From the NCBI GenBank assembly GCA_021521415.1, contig JAIQDT010000001.1:1612001-1676000 (forward strand): DNA of 64,000 nucleotides, given 5' to 3'. Positions 32,874 through 43,654 of the stretch are shown here, in pieces. The translations under genes were made by a program, and so were the position numbers. The first letter of the stretch is position 1; every line of letters begins with the position of its first letter. Below the pieces are notes generated by a model. The model was given only the letters and a program-made list of their open reading frames with translations, was not told the origin of the DNA and made no database searches. This stretch comes from Bidens hawaiensis (Eukaryota; Streptophyta; Magnoliopsida; Asterales; Asteraceae).

Positions 32874-33191
32874 TTATTCTTCCCGTTACCATCAATAACT
32901 GACCCTCTCCTATCATAAAGAGCCACCGAGACCGACAATACTGCCCCAAAAATCTTCGTACCATTAAGCACATGCGCAAACCTGTCAACATCTTTCACCC
33001 CTTTTAACTGAACGAAACCAAACTCACTCATCCAATATCTTTTTCTTCGCAACATGCGCGTCAGACATGCTCCATGATGTCGAAATACCCCCTATAAATC
33101 TGAGATAATCACACTATCAGGAATGTTCGAAACATAGAACGAGTATTCTTTGCTCCTATCTCGAGTCTGGCCCTCACCGGACTTACGCTGT
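32874..33191 (-). pseudogene. LINE ORF1 RRM domain
   Basis: Minus-strand sequence encodes EYSFYVSNIPDSV (RNP2-like), then a stop, then MLRRKRYWMSEFGFVQLKGV (RNP1-like) and DRFAHVLNGTKIFGAVLSVSVALY. This is an RNA-recognition motif as found at the N-terminus of plant L1 ORF1 proteins. It joins the start codon piece at 35285-35312 across the next solo LTR. Confidence 0.82.
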
Positions 33192-35284
33192 TGTAACATC
33201 CTAAAATTTTAATGATGAATAAAGGAAGTTATGTTTAGTGATTTCGCGTGATTGAATAATGTCGGGGAAGGAGCGGGTCTTGAACTTGGATTAATTGAGA
33301 TGGGTTAAATAAGAATGGGATTTCAGGGATATAAATACCCCCAAAATCCCAAAAATATCTTCATTTACATCTATTTCTTCACACACTCAAAACACACACA
33401 TTCTAACCGATCAAGATTCGAAGCCGAGACCCGAGATTTTGTTGATAGATCTGAGTTGGTAAGGTAAGAACAAATCCAACAAAGCTAATATTACTGAAAA
33501 TGGTTAGGATTGGATGGGTCAACCGGACCCGAAACCCAAACTGCCCAAATCGGACCCCTAAAACGTCGATTTTAGGCCGATTTGATGGTTGGGATTTGTA
33601 GGCGCCGATCATACGATTCCGTGGGTACCAAAATCGAGTTATTTGGCTAAGAAACGAAGGATTTATGGGCAAACAGATCTGCAGCGCGATAACTTCGCCT
33701 GCAAGATTAAGTTCGCCTGATGAACTTCGCCTTCAAGCGTAACTTCGCCTTCAAGCGTAACTTCGCCTAAGGATAACTTCGCCTACGGCCAAGTTCGCCT
33801 AAGGATAACTTCGCCTGAAGCCAAGTTCGCCTAAGGATAACTTCGCCTGAAGCCAAGTTCGCCTAAGGATAACTTCGCCTGAAGCCAAGTTCGCCTAAGG
33901 TTTAACTTCGCCTGAAGCCAAGTTCGCCCGAGGTTTAACTTCGCCTAAAGTGAAGTTCGTTTAGAAAATAAATTAAAAACCTAATGGAAAATGTGTTAAG
34001 ACAGTTAATGGAAATAAAATTTTTCCAAGCTGACCTGGCAGCTCGACCCCAGCCAGGGGCTCTGCCCCTTGGACCCTGCTAGGGGCTGCCGCCCCTAGAC
34101 CCCGCTGCCAGGGGCGCTGCCCCCGGACCCCCGTTCGTTGTGGGTAGTAATTAAGACTAGAAAGATGTTATAAGTAGTGATAGTTAAATTGATATGTATA
34201 CTTGTTATACAGTCAGCCGTGCACAACTGAAGAAAGGGATTACGATCAACGGAGAACGTAACCATGTTCAGGTGAGTTTCTAGCCCCATTTATGTGTTAT
34301 GTTTTCGGGGCTGTGTGCATACTCAATATGTTTGTTAATACACTTATCCTAAGAGATAAGTGTATGCCTTATGTGGATAATGTGAAATGTATGAATGATT
34401 GCTTGATGGTACGTGAACGATCTTCGGGTATTGCACGTACTGTCAGGTTGTAACGCTATGTATAAGGTAAGTATGTTATGTATGTTTATGTGTATGAACA
34501 TGATAGAGATAATAGAAGAAAGAAATGATAATGTATGGTTGTATGGTTACGAAAAGGGTACCGAGCCCTAATAATACTCGAGGTATGATGTATGGTTGTA
34601 TGGTAACGAAGAGGGAATCGAACCCTACTAATATTCGAGAACTAGGGAACCGAACCCTACTAATATTCGAGGAAGAAGGGTACCGAGCCCTAATAATACT
34701 CGAGGAAAGAGGGTACCGAGCCCTAATAATACTCGAGGAAAGAGGGTACCGAGCCCTAATAATACTCGAGGAATGTAGGGCGTAATGCTCTTTATAACAT
34801 AAGATATGAAAGTAAGTTAATACAAAAGAAAGTAAGAAAGTATGAAAGTAAGAAAGTATGAATGTAAGAAAGTATGAAAGTAAGAAAGTATGAAAGTAAG
34901 AAAGTATGAATGTAAGAAAGTATGAAAGTATAAAAGTATGAATGAAAGAATATAATGTTATGTGAATGGTATGATTATGTGATTATCTAGAACTCACTCA
35001 GCGTAGCTGACTTTTAGTATGCACGCAGGTGAGTAGGATGAGGCAGCTCGCTTGAGGAGACACATGGCACTGAACAAGAATCTGGCATCTGAAGACTTAT
35101 GATGTTTTAATTTAATGCTTTAATGATGAAAGACAAAGGATGTTTTGAGACAAGTTATGAATTATGTAAAGTTTTTTGAAAGTTTTATTTTCCGCGTAAA
35201 TGTTTTACTTAACTCTGATATTTAGAACTGTGTTTATGAGTAAATCCAACACGAAAGTAGGGCTACCGGTAACGGGGCCTTACA
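33192..35284 (+). mobile_element. Solo LTR, family A copy 4, TSD GCTGT
   Basis: It runs TGTAACATCC to GGGGCCTTACA, 2093 bp, flanked by GCTGT at 33187-33191 and 35285-35289. It lies about nine codons into LINE ORF1. It is closely related to copy 3, with the AACTTCGCC block (33690-33960), triple GC hairpin (34044-34135), TTCG stem-loop (34409-34440) and ACCGAGCCC block (34555-34780). It also has its own expansion of a GTAAGAAAGTATGAAA repeat at about 34810-34945. Confidence 0.94.
34810..34945 (+). repeat. GTAAGAAAGTATGAAA microsatellite-like array
   Basis: About eight 16-bp units GTAAGAAAGTATGAAA/T are present only in this LTR copy. Copy 3 has a single short equivalent near 32.51 kb, so this is a recent local expansion. 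Confidence 0.88.
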
Positions 35285-35312
35285 GCTGTCCCCTCGCCCG
35301 TCCTCTCTGCAT
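35285..35312 (-). pseudogene. LINE ORF1 start codon piece
   Basis: The minus-strand ATG at 35312 opens a short basic start (MQRGRARGQ) that is exactly in frame with the RRM segment at 33191 after the solo LTR and one GCTGT copy are removed. It therefore marks the LINE ORF1 start. The 5' UTR extends an uncertain distance upward. Confidence 0.7.
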
Positions 35313-35339
35313 AAAGTTTGGTTTTTCCTATATTACTTT

Positions 35340-35635
35340 TTCTATCCACATAACTTGGTTTTAATTGGGATGTTGCACAAACTTTATTACATGTTAAGTA
35401 TAATAAGATTTATTATATATACATGTTTATTTTAAATGCTTATTTTTACTCGTAGCAAGATTAGAAAACCTAGTTTTACTTTCACACATTGCAAATTTGA
35501 TAAAAGCACAATAATGAAACACTAAAAAGTTTGTAACAAAGATCAAAACTAATAACTTTATACTTTCCTATTATTTTAAACCTAAAAAAATGAAAATGTT
35601 ATAAAATAGTAATCAAGTTTCAAATTTGTTTTAAT
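35340..35635. other. AT-rich intergenic DNA
   Basis: No gene or clear repeat ends are seen. The LINE 5' end is probably near the lower edge. Confidence 0.4.
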
Positions 35636-35942
35636 TAAGGCACTCATATTTTGTTTTGTCTTAATTAAGTCACTCAACTTATAGTTTGTCTCAATTAGGT
35701 CACTTAGCTTTCTTTTTGTGTTCTAAAAGGAGATGGACGACTACTATATTATCGTAAGTAATATATTTACTGATAAAATAAAATAATGTTGGTTTTAGTA
35801 GCGTTTTAGTTATTTATGAACATATAATATGAAGGTAAAAAAATATAATATTAGAACACTTACTGAAAGTTGAGTGACGCAATTAAAACACATTAAAAGT
35901 TGAGCCCTAAGTGAGACAAAATAATATGAGTGTATTACTTCG
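35636..35942. mobile_element. MITE-like element with long imperfect inverted repeats
   Basis: The left arm (about 35640-35710; CACTCATATTTTGTTTTGTC, then AAGTCACTCAACTT) and the right arm (about 35865-35940, reverse complement CACTCATATTATTTTGTCTC, then GTCACTCAACTTTC) are inverted copies about 75 bp long. The centre is AT-rich and noncoding. I cannot identify the superfamily or an unambiguous target duplication. Confidence 0.6.
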
Positions 35943-36024
35943 AAAAACTTGAAACTTAGTTACTAATTTTATAAAGTCATCCTTAAAAAATAACCAATAT
36001 TCTAAAAAATATTTTTTTTTCATA

Positions 36025-36235
36025 TAAACTTTAGCTCAACTGTTATTGGAGGGGAAATGAGGAGTTAGACAAGAGGTTGCAAGTTCTCAATTTCGAATTT
36101 GATTCCAACCGGGTCCTACCACAGTGGGCTTTGGGCAATGAGTTTTTCCTCAAAACATGAGATGGTGGATTTGAGCTATCTAGCGTTGTCTGCGATCATG
36201 AGTATATGAGGTCCTTTTTGCCATTGGGTTACCCC
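36025..36235 (+). mobile_element. Possible tRNA-derived SINE
   Basis: TTTAGCTCAACTGTTATTGG near 36030 resembles a pol III box A, and GAGGTTGCAAGTTCT near 36072 a weak box B, spaced about as in tRNA-derived SINEs. The downstream body (GGGTCCTACC...TTGGGCAATGAG) is noncoding. I see no clear 3' tail or duplication, so this is tentative. Confidence 0.35.
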
Positions 36236-36410
36236 TAGTAGCCAGACTTTTTTCCTCGGTTGTTATAGAGTTGCAGAAACCAGGTATTTTTAGGAACCGG
36301 TTCCGAGTACGACAAATAAAAGTCAAACCCGAGTCGGGTAAAAATCGATTCTGTTCAGAACAGGGTATTTTGTTCCCCTCTAGATTGTTCGTTAAAACTA
36401 TTATTATTAT

Positions 36411-36433
36411 TGGGCCAAATTACACTGGGCCCA
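36411..36433 (+). promoter_or_regulatory. Two site II (TGGGCC) promoter elements
   Basis: TGGGCCAA at 36411 and TGGGCCCA at 36426 are site II-type elements bound by TCP factors, common upstream of ribosomal and translation genes. They lie 207-230 bp upstream of the LARP start codon. Confidence 0.65.
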
Positions 36434-36554
36434 TTATGAATATGAGTCAAAAGCCCTTACCACCACCAAACCCCTCGTCACTTTCTCTCTCTCTTTCCTC
36501 CGATCATTCCGATTTGTGGTGGCTCTCTTTCAATCGCCGATCACTCACTTCTCA

Positions 36555-36624
36555 AAACCCTAACCCTAATTCACTCCATGTAATCATAATCATCACTAGC
36601 TTCTTCAATTCAGTCAAACCCTAA
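36555..36624 (+). promoter_or_regulatory. Telo-box motifs in the 5' leader region
   Basis: AAACCCTAACCCTAA at 36555-36569 and AAACCCTAA at 36616-36624 are telo-boxes. Combined with site II elements they form the known module of ribosomal-protein and translation-related gene promoters in plants. Confidence 0.65.
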
Positions 36625-36640
36625 CTCATTCACAGCCACA

Positions 36641-39600
36641 ATGACCTCCGATTCATCCACCACTACCGACACCGGCGGCACCACTTTGCCCTGGGCGCAA
36701 GTTGTCCGCGGCAGCGGCGAGCCGGAGTCCGTCGCACCGCGTTCTCCGACGGCGGTTTCCGATCAGTTGACGGTGACGGTGGAGAGTGATGTGGAAGGAT
36801 GTGAGAATGTTAATAATAGTGAGAATGAGAGTGGAGTGAAGAGGTCTGTGTGGAGTAAACCTTCATTGGCGAATGGTGTGGTGGATGGAAGTAGTAGTTC
36901 GCCGGTTATGGGAGCTGACTCGGCTTGGCCGGCGTTGTCGGAATTGACGAGGCCGTTGCCAAAGTCGTTGTCGTTCCAATTGGAATCGTCTTCCGCTAAA
37001 TCTGCGTCGGACGCATCGGTTTCTGTCACTCAGGTTATTGTTTGTTTAGTGATTTGTTATTCATCAAATTAGGTTGTGGTTTTGTATGATTATGGTTTTT
37101 GTGACGCACTTGATAGTTTAGGCATCAAATTAGGTTTTTGATAATTGATTATTGATTAAGTGACGTACATGATAATTTATGATTTTCTATGATTATTGAT
37201 TTTGTGTGCTTATTGATTATGTGACATGTTTTATAGTTTTAACATCAAATTAAGTTTATGATTTTGTATGATTATCGTTACTGTTTGCTTATTTATTTGT
37301 ATGATTATTGATTTTGTGACAAAATTGATAATTTCAACATCAAATTAGATGTATAATAATGATTTTGTATGATTATTGATTTTATATGCTTATCGTTTTT
37401 GTATGATTATTGGTTTTGTATGCTTATTTATTCTGTATGATTATTGATTTTGTGACACATTTTATAATATCATCATCAATTTAGGTTTATGATAGATAGT
37501 GTATAATTGTTGATTTTGTATGATTATTGATTCTGCATGCTTTTTGATACTGCATGCTACTTGATGCAGTATGATCATTGATTTTGTATGATTGTTGATT
37601 TTGACAGGCACCTGTAATTTCACAAGCACCTCAAAAACCTGTTAAACCTAACACAAACCATCACTCAAATCAAAATCCTAACCACCCTACCAGACAAAGG
37701 TCAACGAAAAGAGGTGGTGGTGCAGGCGGTGGCTACAACCGGCTAGCACCGCCTCCACCTCCACCCATGCCACCATTTCCTCTTTTCAACCAACCATATG
37801 GTTTTGTACCACCAGTATTAGATCCTCCAGTACGTGATCAGTCACCATACAATGGGAACACTTTTGTTCCAACAAGACCAGTGGCTGGTATCGGGTCCCA
37901 CTCACATCCGGTGCACGATCATCCTTACAATAGGAAGAGGAATAACTTTGGGCCCCGTCCACGTGGCGATGGTGGACCGTTTGTTAACAATGGTCCTGGC
38001 GGTAGGCGGGACCACCATGATCGGGAATGGTTCGGTCCGAGAAGTCATGGTGGTGTTATGCCACATCACGTGGTACCACCCCCACCCCCGCCTCCCAGAG
38101 GTTATATGCAACCGGCTCATTTGGGTCCGCCTCCTTTTATTGCTTCCCAACCTCTAAGACCGTATGGTGCACCCATGGTTTATGGTGAGTTCATGTCTTG
38201 ATGTTCATCTTGAAAGGGATACTGTGATGATATAATCTAAACTTTGTTTGAGTGTGGAATGTTTAAATAATAAGAGGTTTAAATGTATGATAAGATATGA
38301 TTACTTTCTACAAATTAAAGATAGAGTGACAAATAAGTACATTCTTTGTAACTATTAGACCTTGACAGGCGATATGTGAAAAATCATTCAAAGCAGCAGG
38401 AACAAGGGGTGTGCATGGGTCGATTTTGGTCAGTTCTAGGCTTAAACCGAAAGTTACAATGGGTTTGGCTTGGTTTTGGTTCTTCATCATTTGGGCTTAA
38501 AAATATATAGTCCGGAGAAAAAGGCCCAAAGTATTGATTTTGGGCTTAATTTTTTTGTTAACTAATTATGTATTGATTATTATTACATGTATGTATTTAA
38601 ATCTTTTGGGCTACACTGATAATAATTATTTTTTTAAAGGTTATTTAAAATCAGTTTTACGATTGATATATCATATGGGATTAAATTTTTTTTGCTGAAA
38701 ATAATAAATTTATGTTTGAAATTTTGGGTTCAAATTTTTTTAGTTAGTTAATGATTTATTGATTATTATACGTCTGTATCTAAACCTTTTGGGTTTCACC
38801 ATTTATTAATTCCTTATGAATTACTTTAAATTGTTTTTTTAATTTCTCTTATGTTGGTTTTTGATTGATAGCAAAACCGAAACCGAACTCGAACCAAAAA
38901 ATTGATTTATTTTCTAAGGAACATAAACCAAATCGTCATTTTTCATTGGGTTTGGTTATTCTGGTTTGGTTGGTTATTTCAGTTACGGTTTGGTTATTAC
39001 GGGTACAGTTTGGTTATTTGGTTTCATGCACATCTTTAGCAGAAATACGTTCAAACACTATCTGCACACCACGTTTTATAAAAGTCGAATATTTTAGCAT
39101 CACAAAATCACTTTAAGTTTAATTGTAGTGTGTGTTTTTTATGTTTGTTTAAAGAAGCTAATAGTAACTTTCGCTTGGTGCAGAGATGCCGCCGCCACCG
39201 CCACCATTTGTTTACGGGCCAGCTCTCCACCCTCGCCCATCTACATCTACAAATCTACCATCGTTGTCCGATACAATACTGTATCAGATTGAATATTATT
39301 TCAGGCACGGTGAACTTATTAACTGAAGATTTGTTTTCTTAACAATTTAGTTTTAACTTCATGTTTTTGCAAACAGTGATGATAATTTGGTAAAAGACCA
39401 TTATTTGAGGTCAAACATGGATGAAGAGGGTTGGGTGCCTCTCACTTTGATAGCTGGATTTCACAGAGTATGTAATCTTATATATTTTTTATGAGACAAT
39501 AGTTGTTTTTGCAACTGTCTATTAATTATTAATGTATTTTTATTCTGTGTGATTTTGCAGGTCAAAATTTTGACAAGTGATTTGCAAATGGTTTTGAGTT

Positions 39601-41363
39601 CCATAAAAGACTCAAGTATTGTTGAAGTTCAGGTATCTTCTTTACAATGGTTCAATTTTTTATGTTGCTAGAAATGGCAATTTCTAGTATTCTTTTTAAT
39701 GAATGGGGTCTATTTGGGTTATGTTTTATCTCAAACGGGTCATATAAAAATTGGCTCAAAGATTGATAAAAATGATTTTTTTTTAAATCAACCCGACTTA
39801 CAATAGCTTAAGTACAAGCAATAGATTAGAGTTGTGGTAATATTGTTTTTGTAATCATATTTAATACTTTATTTATCTATTTTAGTTTTCTAGAAAATGG
39901 GCGAAATAACAGATGGGCAAAAAACTGCTTGTGGGTAAGGTGTTAACCGAGCTGAGCTCGAGGTTGGCTCGTTTAGAGCCTTATTTCTAAAGCTTGAGCT
40001 TGGCTTGTGAGTAGTTTGTCAAGCTTACGCTCTTGATTTTAGTTTTTAATGAGCTGATTTCAAGTAGCTTACGAGCGGATTGGCTTGTTTACATTACACC
40101 CCCACTTTTGGGTCAACACAACATGCTAAATTGTATAATATTTTTCAATGAGGCAACAGAAAAAGGCGTGAGTTATAATTTGTCTACTTTAAAGTTTCGT
40201 ATTTTATTTCTACTGGGTCAACGTAAAAATGTATTTTAAAATGGTATTGGGTCGAGGGGGTCCAACAGGTACGTGGCCGCAAGTGTTATTCTAGTAATTT
40301 CTACTACTAAATTTATTTATCCAAACAAATCAGATGTTATATTAACATTGTAGTTCATATAGTTATATTTGATATATCAATTATTTATACACTTCAAAGA
40401 AAAGGGGATAAACGTCTTGATGGTCAACTCAGCCTATGACCTGCCTTTTAAAAGTTACACCCTTTGATTCGAACATGTTTTGACATTTTGTTAACTAACC
40501 TGATCTGCTTTATAAGGTATATTATTACCTGTTTGTTTGTATAACAAGGCTTGTGTATGGCTTTAAGTTCATGTTATTTGTGTGAGTATACGTGTTCAAC
40601 TTGTATATCTGTAACCAAGTGGTAACTTGTGTGTGTGGGTGTATATATGTTGAGAACTTCCATAACTGCATTATTTTTTAAAATTTCTTATGAAAGTCGA
40701 CTAAAAATCCAGAATGCGAATATATTTCAATATTTTATAAGGTTTATTTTTTAAAAATATAGTTTTTTTGTGTTTTATTTAAATGCTTACATGCACATTT
40801 ATGTATGTATAAGAAAAAAAAAGAGAGGAGATAAAATCAAAGAATGGGAAGCGATAAGTAAACATCTATTTTTGAACTTGTTACACCCAAATGTGCACGT
40901 CTTATGCGGTTCTCATCATACTATTTGTTTTGCGAAGAACGGCTCTTTATATATGTATATATGTGTTTTTATTTGTGTATGTCTATATATAATAAATATA
41001 TGTATATGTATTTTCAACTAATTAACGCATTAGCATCCCATCTTATTTTTTTGTTGCATTGTTATTTAAAAGCATCCACAACTATTTTTAATCATTTTTA
41101 TGCAGTGTGAAAATCTACGAAGACGTAATGACTGGAGAAAATGGGTCAAACCATCAGTCAGTCTTCCACTCGATTCTACACCAAACGCCGCAACTGATAG
41201 CTCAAACATACAAACTTCATTACAAAAGCTATCACTAGATGAGTCAATCACCACCGAAGAAAAAACTTTAGATACAGATTCAAGTGTCTCTATAAAGCCA
41301 GACAACGGGGAGGTGGCACCTGGCAACGAGTCTTTGAACCCGAAATCATCATCATCTTCTTAA
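36641..41363 (+). CDS. LARP1C: La-related protein of the LARP1B/1C type, six exons
   Basis: The predicted exons are 36641-37033, 37608-38184, 39184-39304, 39377-39467, 39561-39632 and 41106-41363, which together give 503 residues in frame. The N-terminus is low-complexity and contains LPWAQVVRG and DSAWPALSE. Exon 2 is rich in Pro, Gly, His and Asn. Exons 3-6 encode a La motif (about residues 353-440) with [31 protein letters not shown] and [11 protein letters not shown], which binds RNA. The tail is Ser-rich. No DM15 repeats follow, so it fits plant LARP1B/1C rather than LARP1A. These cytoplasmic proteins act in mRNA stability and translation. Intron 3 uses a GC donor; the other donors are GT. 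Start context is CACAATGAC. Intron 2 holds a hAT-like MITE. Confidence 0.9.
38403..39037. mobile_element. hAT-like MITE in LARP intron 2
   Basis: The ends are CAAGGGGTGTGCATGG and CATGCACATCTTT, inverted with several mismatches. They are flanked by AGCAGGAA (38395-38402) and AGCAGAAA (39038-39045), an 8-bp duplication with one mismatch. Subterminal AACCGAA/GGTTTGGTT motifs and the absence of coding sequence suit a nonautonomous hAT element. Confidence 0.6.
39930..40110. repeat. GAGCTCGAG-rich repeat in LARP intron 5
   Basis: The run of GAGCTCGAGG, GGCTCGTTTAGAGCC and AAGCTTGAGCTTGGCTTG ending near TTACATTACACCCCC matches, in style, the repeat at 42770-42912 that ends CATTTACACCCC. This looks like a degraded copy of a nonautonomous DNA transposon. 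Ends are not exact. Confidence 0.4.
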
Positions 41364-42050
41364 TATCAAGATATTTAAGTAAGCTCGGATTTTGCAGTGA
41401 ATGATAAAGGTTGGTTGTTTGTATAGATCTGATGCCTTTTAGTTGGTTTGATTGAATCGGGATTTTGAAGGGGATGTTATCATTATGGCTGGAGATACTG
41501 AAGGATAAAATATGCGTTTTTTTGGCTTTCGGGACGTTTGGAGATTGAATGGCGTTTTTGGGTGTTAAACTATTCTTCGGTTCTGAGCTTTACTCATTCT
41601 CAATATATACCTTTGACTTGATATTTATAACTGGTAGAATATTTTTAGATGGTTTTTAACTTAAATTTTTGGGTTTTTTGTTTAAGATTTGAGGATGTTA
41701 ACTATTTTTTGGTGTGTTTTAATTTTATTGATTGCTTTTGTACTCTTATGATTTTTCTTACACTCACATGACACTTCATGTTAATGCATAGTTGTTTCGA
41801 GTTCTTTTGATTCTGTTTGTTTGTGATACGCGATCATTTGTGTTCTGGAATTTTAAGGACAATTCCTTACAACGACATGGAATTAACATAGGTCAGGTTC
41901 AGTTACTACATAGCCCCTAAAGCGAGAATGTGCGCATGAATACTAGCCTACCCATTGAAACTAAATTCACATTACTTGCATCACCAAAGCAGCCAATGAA
42001 ACAATAATTTTAACAGAACAGTTGGTGAAAAAACCAAGAGAAATAGAGGA
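41364..42050 (+). other. LARP 3' UTR and downstream intergenic DNA
   Basis: T-rich plant-type 3' UTR sequence follows the stop codon. Possible near-upstream poly-A signals are present but none is decisive. No further gene is seen to 42050. Confidence 0.4.
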
Positions 42051-42069
42051 AACAGTAAGACCCTTTGCC

Positions 42070-42151
42070 AGGGGGGGGGGGGTGGCGCTTCACAACGGCC
42101 GGCGCTTTTGTAGGATTTTTGTGGGCCCTCCTCCTCCTCTCTCTCTCTCTC

Positions 42152-42210
<59 letters not shown>
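42070..42210. repeat. Compound simple-sequence block: poly-G, CT, TA, GT
   Basis: An 11-base G run near 42071 is followed by a CT repeat (about 42138-42152), a TA repeat (about 42158-42190) and a GT repeat (about 42191-42210). It is prone to slippage, so length and assembly may be unreliable. Confidence 0.85.
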
Positions 42211-42769
42211 ATTGGGGCGGCAAAGAGGCTTTAAATCACAGCGAGACGTTATGGAGAAAGGCCTCGAAGCCTCATATCTTACGTGACGATGATGTGGAGA
42301 GGGCTTAAAAGCCCCTATAGTAAACAGCCAAAGTGCTTTTGGTGCAAGAAAAGATTCACCCTAGATCACAAAAGCGAAAAACAACAAGCTACTTGTAATG
42401 TACATGCTTGCTCATGTAACAAGCCTATAAGATTTTAGTTTTTGTTAAATTCAACATCTTCCCAACCAAAATTTGAAAAAGATTGTTAGATTGAATTTAA
42501 TCTTTTATCTTATTTTTGTGGACCCCACACAACGGTAAAGATGGTTTATGAACGTGGCGACGATGTTCTCGTGGAAGCCGAGAACCTGAATCCCCAATCC
42601 AAAGGGTGCCCGAGATACCCTTAATATTTCTACATTGTCATAGTGAGAGAAAAATAATATTAATTATTGATTTTTGACATGCAGATGGTTCGAATATAAA
42701 AAAAAGATAAAAATTATTAATTATAAAGTATAATTATTTATATATATTAAAAAAGTATATAAATGAAAG

Positions 42770-42912
42770 GTTCGTTTAGGCTTGTGAGCTGACTTGAGCT
42801 CGATTAGTGAAGCTGGGGCTCGTTAACTAAACGAGTTTACTTTTAGGCTTGACCTTGGACTCGGCTCGATCGAGCTTTTTCACTGGCGAGCGGCCCTGGT
42901 CATTTACACCCC
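42770..42912. repeat. GGCTCGATCGAGC-rich repeat, probable DNA-transposon remnant
   Basis: Alternating TGAGCTCGATT, AAACGAGTTTAC and GGACTCGGCTCGATCGAGC precede CCCTGGTCATTTACACCCC. This resembles a widespread plant nonautonomous transposon end whose reverse complement begins GGGGTGTAAATGACC. The partner end is not identified. Confidence 0.4.
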
Positions 42913-43189
42913 ATAATTTCTTGTAAACACAAAGGGGTGAAAATATAAGTATCTAATAACCAAAAAACCACCATCCTACACTGATTCATTCATTTTAGGG
43001 TTTTACATTTTCAAATTCCGGCATCAATTTCATCGTCTGTTGAACTCAGTTAAGCTTCACATATTCTACCTTATCTCTCTATATATTCATTTCATGTTTC
43101 ATTTTCTAAACATGATAGAAAGCAATCACCACTTGATTTAAGTAGTAATTTGTAAAATGCTGTTGGTGTATTTATTAAATGATAAATAA

Positions 43190-43475
43190 ACAAACACGAA
43201 CACATGTCTCGTTCGTTCATTGAGCTTTGTTTATGCTTGTTCGTGTGTGTTAGGTTACATTTGTTTTAAGTATGTTTGTTTACGTTCATAATTATATTCA
43301 TTTAAACCTTTTGCCAGATTACAACGTAGTATAGTTTTAATCACTTTCTAGACCCAACACATTGTTCTTCACATTACTTTTAACTAGTTTTAGCTCACTT
43401 GTGTTTGTTTATGTTCGTTCGTGAACCGTTTATACAGTTAACAAACAAACAAGCACGACATGAACTTACGAAATC
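43190..43475. repeat. GTTCGTTCATT-type repeat, copy 1
   Basis: The sequence (CACGAACACATGTCTCGTTCG, TTACATTTG, CCCAACACATTGTTCTTC, CATTACTTTTAACT, TTTATACAGTTAACAAACAA) is a diverged direct copy of 44436-44740. Ends rich in CGAACAAACACGAACA and its complement suggest an inverted-repeat MITE. Confidence 0.65.
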
Positions 43476-43654
43476 GTTAACCGAATAATTTAACCCTGTA
43501 GCTGTGGACAAAATTTGCAGTGACCAAAATTATCCAATTGACTCTACATCTAATGTTCTTCAGCAATGATCTCCTAACAGTGTTGATTGTTGTTAAGAAT
43601 GCAAATATGTTATAACCTACAGTGTGTGAACCGTTCGGTTGGAAGTTTGTTAAT

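Larger units (their letters stand above)
15190..35340 (-). mobile_element. L1-type LINE split by four LTR insertions
   Basis: Reading the minus strand from about 35.3 kb down gives, in order, an ORF1 start and RRM, a DUF4283-like segment, an acidic linker, the ORF2 endonuclease, RT and the C-terminal domain. Four LTR insertions interrupt it (33192-35284, 30863-32873, 18810-27959, 16213-18535). Removing them with one duplication copy rejoins the frames, for example at the ORF1 start and inside the RT. The LINE itself is then about 4.5 kb. It is truncated near 15190 against a Tat fragment, so no poly-A tail is visible. Several stops and frameshifts show that it is inactive. Confidence 0.87.

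Noticed and set aside
36271..36624. 117-codon frame upstream of the LARP start
   Set aside because: It covers promoter and 5' leader sequence with telo-boxes and a CT-rich stretch; at most, a short upstream frame from the ATG near 36437 could exist.
38148..38201. End of LARP exon 2 read through to a stop at 38201
   Set aside because: A good GTGAGT donor at 38185 and the in-frame La motif exons downstream show this is intron sequence; the readthrough would lose the RNA-binding domain.
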